Shown: positions 14,083 to 18,898 of the stretch, piece after piece
Position numbering within the stretch: the first letter of the stretch is position 1
Layout of the letters: the number at the start of each line of letters is the position of its first letter
NCBI GenBank assembly: GCA_003542955.1
Contig: DPJP01000170.1
Span: 171 to 19,068, forward strand
From: Armatimonadota bacterium
GTDB lineage: Bacteria; Armatimonadota; Zipacnadia; Zipacnadales; UBA11051
Direction of reading: 5' to 3'
DNA: 18,898 nucleotides
Notes under the pieces: model-generated
Told to the model about the DNA's origin: nothing
What the model saw: the letters and a program-made list of their open reading frames with translations, nothing else
The model's database searches: none
Program-made: the position numbers and the translations under genes

Positions 14083-16092
14083 ATGGGCCATTGCGTGAGC
14101 ACTTTGTTGGGCCTGTTGCTCCTGATTGCAGGCTGCCGTCTGGCGGCAGCCGAGATGCCGAACACCCTCACCAATCCCGGCTTCGAGGAGCGGAACGCCG
14201 CCGGGGACATCATCGGGTGGAGCATCAGCAGCGAAGCAGCGCTGTCGGCCGAGAGCCCACACGGCGGCGCGTGGTGCCTGGCGACGACACGTACCGACCG
14301 GGATGCCTATCACCTGACGACCATTCCCGTAACGGTCCGGCCTGGCTGGCCGCACGAGATCTCCGCCTGGATTCGCACGCGTGGCATCACCCAGGGGCAG
14401 GCGGGTGGGGCCACTCTCTGTATGGAGTGGACCAAGAGCGGCAGGTACTACGAGGGGTGCTATCCCACGGGCATCTGGGGCGACAGTGACTGGACGCTGG
14501 TCAAGGCCATCGCCATCGTGCCCGAGGACGCCGATCCGCAGGTGAGGCTGGTGTGTTACCTGCGCCGGGAGTCGGTGGGCACAGCATGGTTTGACGACCT
14601 CAGCGTGCGGTTGGTCGACGACTGGCCCGCGGTGACCTCGCTGTACACGTCCGCCTATCGCGACTGGGCCACGGGCGGGCCACTGTGTGTCGGGGCCCGG
14701 CTTGAGTTGCCATGGGCGGGGCTCAGCCCGGAGACCGCGCGCCTTGCGCTCCGCGTGCGCAATGCCGATGGCGAGGTCGTCTCGAGCGTGGCCCCTACGC
14801 TCGTCGAAAACAGGCGCGCGGAGTTCGTTGTGGATTCCGGGGCACTGCCGGTTGGGGACTATACTCTCATCTGCGCCGCCCGCGACGCGTCGCACCGCAT
14901 CCGCGGGATGGCCACAGGGAGCTTCCGCCGCCTCGCGGAAATGCCGGCGTGCCGGGCATACATTGATGACCACCAACGGTTGATTGTCGATGGTCGGCCC
15001 TTCTTCCCGCTTGGCACCTACTGGAATACGCACTACCATCGCGAGGACCACACACCCGAGCAGCGGGCGGCCATCTACCGCAAGTACCCGAACTCCCGCG
15101 ACAGGAAGCTGCTCGACCTGTACGCGGAGTCGCCCTTCAACTGCCTGATGCCCTATGATTCCTGGAACTGGCGCCAGGCCGACCTCGACTACGTGCATGC
15201 GAAGGGCCTGAGTGTCATCTTCAGCGTCAAGGACAGCTTCTACGGCATCTGCAACGCCTATCAACTCAAGAGCCCGGCCGACGAGCGGCCTGCCATCGCG
15301 CGGGAGGTCGAGCGGGTGGGTGCACACCCGGCGATCATCGCCTGGTACATCAATGACGAGGTCTCCCCCGATGACCCCCGCCTCCGCGAGCACCAGCGGT
15401 GGATGGAGGAACTCGACCCCGGCCGGCCGACGTGGGCCGTCTCCTACTACCGGCACGCCGACTACCTCGGCACCTGTGACGCCTATGGCATGGACTGCTA
15501 CCCGATACCCTCAGGCCCGGCCGGCGCGGTGCTGCATCAGGCACGCGCGGCGGCCCGGACCGTCCATGGCGGTCGAGCGCTGTGGCATGTGCCGCAGATC
15601 AGCGATACCGGCACCTACGGCAAGGACATCACCAGGTCCAGGCCGCCGACTCTCGAGGAAATGCGGGCCATGGCGTGGATGTGCATCGCCTCCGGGGCCA
15701 ACGGGCTCGTCTTCTACTCCTTCTTCGATCTGATTCGCGCCGAGGACGCGACGCCCTTCGAGACGCGATGGGCCGACATCACGCGGATGGCCGGGGAGAT
15801 CAGGGCCCTCGAGCCGGTACTGCTCTCCATCGAGCCGGCCCTTGAGCCTGTCACGGCCCCGGCACGCACAGACCTAGTGGCATGGCGCGTGTACGGCTAC
15901 CAGGGGGACACGTATCTCGCAACGGTGAACGCCGACAATGAGCCGCGGCAGGTCGAGTTCCGCTTCCCGCGCCCCTTCAGCGAGGTCGAGGCTCTTCTCG
16001 GTCGGGGCCCACAGGCCCCGGATGGGGATAGCCTGAGCCTGTCCTATAGCCCGCTTGAGGTCAAGGTGCTCAAGCTGACGCCCCGCAGGTGA
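14083..16092 (+). CDS. Exported CBM-like plus TIM-barrel glycosidase-like protein
   Basis: This is a 669-residue protein. The frame is open from 13993, but the start is placed at ATG 14083: AGGAGG (14071-14076) precedes it by six bases and a signal peptide follows (MGHCVSTLLGLLLLIAGC, cleavage near Ala-Ala-Ala-Glu). Residues about 25-180 are a CBM4/9-like jelly roll (TLTNPGFEERNAAGDIIGW at the start, TAWFDDLSVRLVDDW at the end). About 185-305 is an Ig-like sandwich. From about 310 a TIM-barrel-like domain begins with RLIVDGRPFFPLGTYWNTHY, a motif seen at the start of GH2/GH5-like (clan A) barrels. The strand AIIAWYINDE ends in Asp425-Glu426, a position expected for the acid/base; the matching nucleophile is not obvious to me. 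A C-terminal beta-domain (about 600-669) closes the protein. A glycosidase acting outside the cytoplasm is likely; the substrate is unknown. Confidence 0.83.
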   Translation: MGHCVSTLLGLLLLIAGCRLAAAEMPNTLTNPGFEERNAAGDIIGWSISSEAALSAESPHGGAWCLATTRTDRDAYHLTTIPVTVRPGWPHEISAWIRTRGITQGQAGGATLCMEWTKSGRYYEGCYPTGIWGDSDWTLVKAIAIVPEDADPQVRLVCYLRRESVGTAWFDDLSVRLVDDWPAVTSLYTSAYRDWATGGPLCVGARLELPWAGLSPETARLALRVRNADGEVVSSVAPTLVENRRAEFVVDSGALPVGDYTLICAARDASHRIRGMATGSFRRLAEMPACRAYIDDHQRLIVDGRPFFPLGTYWNTHYHREDHTPEQRAAIYRKYPNSRDRKLLDLYAESPFNCLMPYDSWNWRQADLDYVHAKGLSVIFSVKDSFYGICNAYQLKSPADERPAIAREVERVGAHPAIIAWYINDEVSPDDPRLREHQRWMEELDPGRPTWAVSYYRHADYLGTCDAYGMDCYPIPSGPAGAVLHQARAAARTVHGGRALWHVPQISDTGTYGKDITRSRPPTLEEMRAMAWMCIASGANGLVFYSFFDLIRAEDATPFETRWADITRMAGEIRALEPVLLSIEPALEPVTAPARTDLVAWRVYGYQGDTYLATVNADNEPRQVEFRFPRPFSEVEALLGRGPQAPDGDSLSLSYSPLEVKVLKLTPRR

Positions 16093-16373
16093 TCGCGATG
16101 TCGCGCCTAACGCGCGTGCTTCGCGCAACAGGCATGGCCCGGTGATGCAGCACCCAGGCCAGGCAACCCACGAGTGGGTCCGGGGGCACATCCGCTTGCG
16201 TCCGGGCTGATGGCAGCAGCAGCTCCTATCCCCCGGAATGCGTCTCCCCGGCTTCATGCGACCCCACCAAGCAGGCCAAGGCCCCAGTGATTGCGAAACA
16301 ACGGCTTAACCACCAACACTGAAGCGACGCCGTCTGCATGTCGACTGGATGGCGTCACACCGAGGTCCCGCCT
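16093..16373. other. Intergenic region, 281 bp
   Basis: No convincing gene is seen. It contains a small GCGCG/CGCGC hairpin at about 16110-16124 just after the upstream stop, and a near-perfect ACCCA/TGGGT stem at about 16167-16180. An open minus-strand frame runs across this region but looks like an antisense shadow. Confidence 0.5.
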
Positions 16374-16376
16374 GTG
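16362..16376 (+). promoter_or_regulatory. Ribosome binding site supporting a GTG start
   Basis: GAGG at 16362-16365 lies eight bases before GTG 16374-16376. The upstream in-frame ATG at 16338 has no comparable site and would add 12 residues in front of the signal peptide, so the GTG is preferred. Confidence 0.6.
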
Positions 16377-18683
16377 AACAGAACCGCGTTCTCCATACTG
16401 CTCATTCTGATGGCCGCCGTAGCCGCACGCGCTCAGAGTAGCGTTGTGGTCGACTACAGGGAATCGATCTCGCCCGAGATGGTTGTCCTCCCGGTCGAGG
16501 TGCCGCCCTTCTCGATCGAGCACCAGGTGCGCCTGAGCCTCGAGGCGCGTATCGACTGGCCGGAGCTGTCCGGCTCGAATCCCTGGATCAGCGTCTACGT
16601 CAACGGCAACCAGCTCGGGCTCGACGAGCTGCTGAATAAGACCAACGACTTCACCCTCCGTAGCGGCGTCGACCTGAGCTGGTACGACGCCGGACGCTGG
16701 CGCATCCTGTACTCGCCTGACTTCGAGGCCGCCATCACCGACAAGCAGACCCAATACGGCACCGCCCCGGAGGACGAGCCGTACCGCTTCGTGTTCGACA
16801 TCACGCGACATGTGAAGCCCGGCGCCAATGAGGTGAAGATCGAGCACCACAAGGTGCTTCAGGACCCCGACACGCTGGTCCTGCGCAACATCGGCATCGA
16901 GGTCGGTACGTTCATCGAGCCTCCTGGCGCGGATGCCGTCGAACCCGCTCCGACGGGTCCCCTGCCGACGATCGTCGCCGCGGCGCCGCCGCCCGTCCCG
17001 ATGACTGTCACCGCCCATGACGCCACCATCGACGTGCGCATCGGCGCTCAGAGCCTGAGGGTGTCCACCCGCATGAGTCTGCCCGACGGGCAGTGGCGGG
17101 AGGGGGAGACGACGGGCGACACGCAATGGTCGGCCGGGCCGTGTCGCGTATCGCGGGAGGTGAGCGTGCGGGGCGATCACATCCATGTAGCCGACACCTT
17201 CACCAACACAACCGATACGCTGATTGGTGTGATGTTCGAGCACTATGTGCCCATGGTCGGGGAGCCGGAAGCGATCTACCTCGCGGGCCGCAAGTCCCAG
17301 TTCGAGGCCGCGAACGCCTGGGAGCCCGCGCATCCGAGTAGCTTCGCGCAGTTTGAGCAGCTCGGGGTCGGACTGGTCGCCGAGGACGATGTCTTCCGCG
17401 TCCATGCCCGGAGTCTCCATGGCGCCGAAAGCTTCGGCCTGGCCGAGGACCGCCTGGGCCTGGCGCCGAAGAGCAGCATCACGCTCGAGTGGTCGATCTA
17501 CCCCTGCCTCGAAGGGGACTACTGGAGCTTCGTCAACGCCGTGCGCCGCAACTGGGGCGTCAACTACGAGATCCCCGGGGCGTTCATCTTTGCCCACAAG
17601 TGGCCCACCGGGCTCACGGGCGAGCAATACGCCAAGTGGATGCACGATCGGGGCCTGAAGTACATCTGCGGGGGGATTGCCCAGTACCCCGACGGTCTGT
17701 ACGCGCACGGCACCGGCATACTCTTCGCGCCGGAGTTCGTTGCCAGGGAGCGTGACTGGTCGCGGAAGATGGCCGCCGCCGACCCCGACCTCGTGCCGAT
17801 CGCATACTTCCATGCACAGTGCTGCACCGAGCCCGACAGCCGCACGAAGTATGCCGACTCGCGGCTGCTCGACGAAACGGGCAGGCAGATCGACTACCCA
17901 CACGGGATGGTGCTGCCGCTATTTGTGCCCACTGAGGGCAACAGCTACGGCAAGGCCATCTGGAAGTACGTGGATTGCCTGATCGACGACATCGGCGCGA
18001 AAGGCATCTACTGGGATGAGATGAGTTACAGCGTCCGGCAGACTGCGCATGGGCTGCCATGGGACGGCTGTACGGTCCACATCGACCGGCAGACGCATGA
18101 TGTCATCGAGCAGGTCACGAGTGTCCCGCTGGCAATGCAGTCGCTTGCGGAGAGGATCGTCGACTACATCCGCGGCAAGGGCCTCTTCTTCATGGCCAAC
18201 AGCCAGGCCCATACGCGTACGATGATGCGCAAGCAGATTGTGCGCTTTGTCGAGGGTGGCACCTTCTCGGCCATGGACGGCACGCACCTGGGCTGCCCGC
18301 TGGGACTCGGCAACCACTGCACCGAGGACACGCACCGGGAGAGCGCCCGCCACGTTCGCGAGCACCTCAAGCGTGGTGCGCTCTACTATGGGCACTACTA
18401 CTCCCGCGAGCCCGCGCCGTGGAACTTCACCTCGGTCATGTTCCCCATTACGCCCGAGCAGATCGGCCCCGGGTATGTACTGGGGGCCGAGCGCATCCAT
18501 ACGACCGTCTCGGGCCGCTTCGGCTTTCCTGACGGAGCGGCGGCGGAGGTCTATGTCGTCAACGCGGAGGGTGAGCGGGTCAGGTCGGGGATGGTGAAGA
18601 TGGTGCGTGAGGGGCGCAAGCGCCTCTACGAGATCCGCATGCCCGGCGATCACTTCGCGGTTCTGGTGCGGCGGGAGAGGTAG
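16374..18683 (+). CDS. Large exported protein with a putative TIM-barrel glycosidase-like domain
   Basis: This is a 769-residue protein from GTG 16374. It opens with MNRTAFSILLILMAAVAARA, a signal peptide cleaved before Gln21. About 25-185 is a beta-rich N-terminal domain with VRLSLEARIDWPELSGSNPW and the strand VFDITRHVKPGANEVKIEHH, resembling jelly-roll binding modules. A second beta-sandwich follows (about 200-390: MTVTAHDATIDVRIGAQSLR and onward), of the super-sandwich type found in front of many glycosidase barrels. From about 400 the pattern is TIM-barrel-like: FIFAHKWPTGLTGEQYAKWM, GLKYICGGIAQYPDG, LVPIAYFHAQ and the strand GAKGIYWDEMSY carrying Asp548 and Glu549, then KGLFFMANSQ and KRGALYYGHYYSRE. 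YWDE at a strand end is a good candidate for catalytic acids, as in GH31/36-like or DUF-type barrels. I cannot assign it to a numbered family. A secreted glycosidase is inference. Confidence 0.78.
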   Translation: MNRTAFSILLILMAAVAARAQSSVVVDYRESISPEMVVLPVEVPPFSIEHQVRLSLEARIDWPELSGSNPWISVYVNGNQLGLDELLNKTNDFTLRSGVDLSWYDAGRWRILYSPDFEAAITDKQTQYGTAPEDEPYRFVFDITRHVKPGANEVKIEHHKVLQDPDTLVLRNIGIEVGTFIEPPGADAVEPAPTGPLPTIVAAAPPPVPMTVTAHDATIDVRIGAQSLRVSTRMSLPDGQWREGETTGDTQWSAGPCRVSREVSVRGDHIHVADTFTNTTDTLIGVMFEHYVPMVGEPEAIYLAGRKSQFEAANAWEPAHPSSFAQFEQLGVGLVAEDDVFRVHARSLHGAESFGLAEDRLGLAPKSSITLEWSIYPCLEGDYWSFVNAVRRNWGVNYEIPGAFIFAHKWPTGLTGEQYAKWMHDRGLKYICGGIAQYPDGLYAHGTGILFAPEFVARERDWSRKMAAADPDLVPIAYFHAQCCTEPDSRTKYADSRLLDETGRQIDYPHGMVLPLFVPTEGNSYGKAIWKYVDCLIDDIGAKGIYWDEMSYSVRQTAHGLPWDGCTVHIDRQTHDVIEQVTSVPLAMQSLAERIVDYIRGKGLFFMANSQAHTRTMMRKQIVRFVEGGTFSAMDGTHLGCPLGLGNHCTEDTHRESARHVREHLKRGALYYGHYYSREPAPWNFTSVMFPITPEQIGPGYVLGAERIHTTVSGRFGFPDGAAAEVYVVNAEGERVRSGMVKMVREGRKRLYEIRMPGDHFAVLVRRER

Positions 18684-18890
18684 ACGTGTCGGCGGCCGCC
18701 CATGGCATGCACGTTATCCAGACCATCTTTGCACTGCGAGGTAGGTGCACTGGGGCGAGAGATGTGGCGATCAACCATCGTGGGTTCGCTCACTGGGTAA
18801 CGTCTGAAGGCCGAACACCGCAGGGCTCTGCCCTATACGCGCTAACTTTGGGCATTCGGCGAGGCGTTTGGTCGTTGTGGAGGGGCTAAC
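18684..18890. other. Leader/intergenic region before the next gene
   Basis: This 207-bp stretch contains a GC palindrome after the stop (near 18693-18702), a hairpin with a TTCG loop at 18780-18793 (GTGGG with CTCAC, one G-U pair) and an AGGGC/GCCCT hairpin at 18822-18834. A small open frame here has no ribosome binding site and looks spurious. No riboswitch class was recognised. Confidence 0.4.
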
Positions 18891-18898
18891 ATGAAAAA
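18891..18898 (+). CDS. Start of a further gene, cut off by the window end
   Basis: ATG 18891 is preceded by GGAGGGG (18879-18885) with a five-base spacing, and the first codons read Met-Lys-(Lys). That beginning is common for signal peptides, but only two full codons are visible, so the product cannot be named. Confidence 0.6.

Noticed and set aside
13702..15456. 584-codon minus-strand open frame
   Set aside because: It is antisense across two well-supported genes and an intergenic region, with shadow-like composition.
16254..17903. 549-codon minus-strand open frame
   Set aside because: It is antisense to the large exported protein, which has a signal peptide and coherent domains; long antisense frames are expected in GC-rich DNA with strong third-position bias.
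18686..18889. 67-codon plus-strand open frame after the last full gene
   Set aside because: It has no SD, no recognisable motif, and ends just before a much better SD and ATG.
1..18898. tRNA, rRNA, CRISPR array, transposase, integrase, toxin-antitoxin or phage genes
   Set aside because: Reading both strands showed no regularly spaced repeats, tRNA-like cloverleaf, or mobile-element or defence protein motifs.

Overview
The window is GC-rich bacterial DNA, probably from an uncultured member of the Armatimonadota or, less likely, the Planctomycetota. The evidence is a DUF1559-type prepilin-like protein whose N-terminus ([18 protein letters not shown], then [13 protein letters not shown] and MYAQDYDE) is of the kind I associate with Armatimonadota, together with PPC-domain and PQQ-propeller proteins of types common in both phyla. 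Intergenic gaps are about 30 to 350 bp. Several genes start with TTG or GTG behind strong GGAGG-type ribosome binding sites.

Layout. Bases 1-1646 are the 3' part of a PPC-domain surface or secreted protein. A small exported protein of unknown family (1677-2429) follows 30 bp later and is probably co-transcribed. A membrane-anchored PQQ-like beta-propeller protein (2600-4345) comes next. Two genes lie on the minus strand: the prepilin-like DUF1559 protein (4590-5234), with its own recognisable promoter and intrinsic terminator, and an exported F5/8-type plus DUF4091 glycoside-hydrolase-like protein (5439-7901). From 8253 everything is on the plus strand again: a tandem carbohydrate-binding-module-like exported protein (8253-9341), an exported beta-propeller protein (9490-11367), a GH95-family glycosidase without signal peptide (11511-13808), an exported CBM-like plus TIM-barrel glycosidase-like protein (14083-16092), a large exported protein with a probable TIM-barrel glycosidase-like domain (16374-18683), and the first codons of another gene at 18891.

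Functionally this looks like an export-heavy carbohydrate-foraging neighbourhood. Secreted or surface binding and cleavage proteins (F5/8, CBM-like, DUF4091, two unassigned glycosidase-like proteins) surround one apparently cytoplasmic GH95 enzyme, which suggests removal of terminal fucose or a related sugar from imported oligosaccharides. No transporter, regulator or SusC/SusD pair is in the window, so the substrate and pathway remain inference.

The most distinctive non-coding signal is a set of short perfect hairpins in gene leaders. Three of them end 0-2 nt before the Shine-Dalgarno sequence (genes starting at 5234 minus, 8253 plus and 9490 plus). No tRNA, rRNA, CRISPR array, insertion sequence or prophage gene was seen. 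I did not find a clear new defence or mobile system. The best candidates for novelty are the two unassigned glycosidase-like proteins, the divergent GH95 active site and the leader structures.
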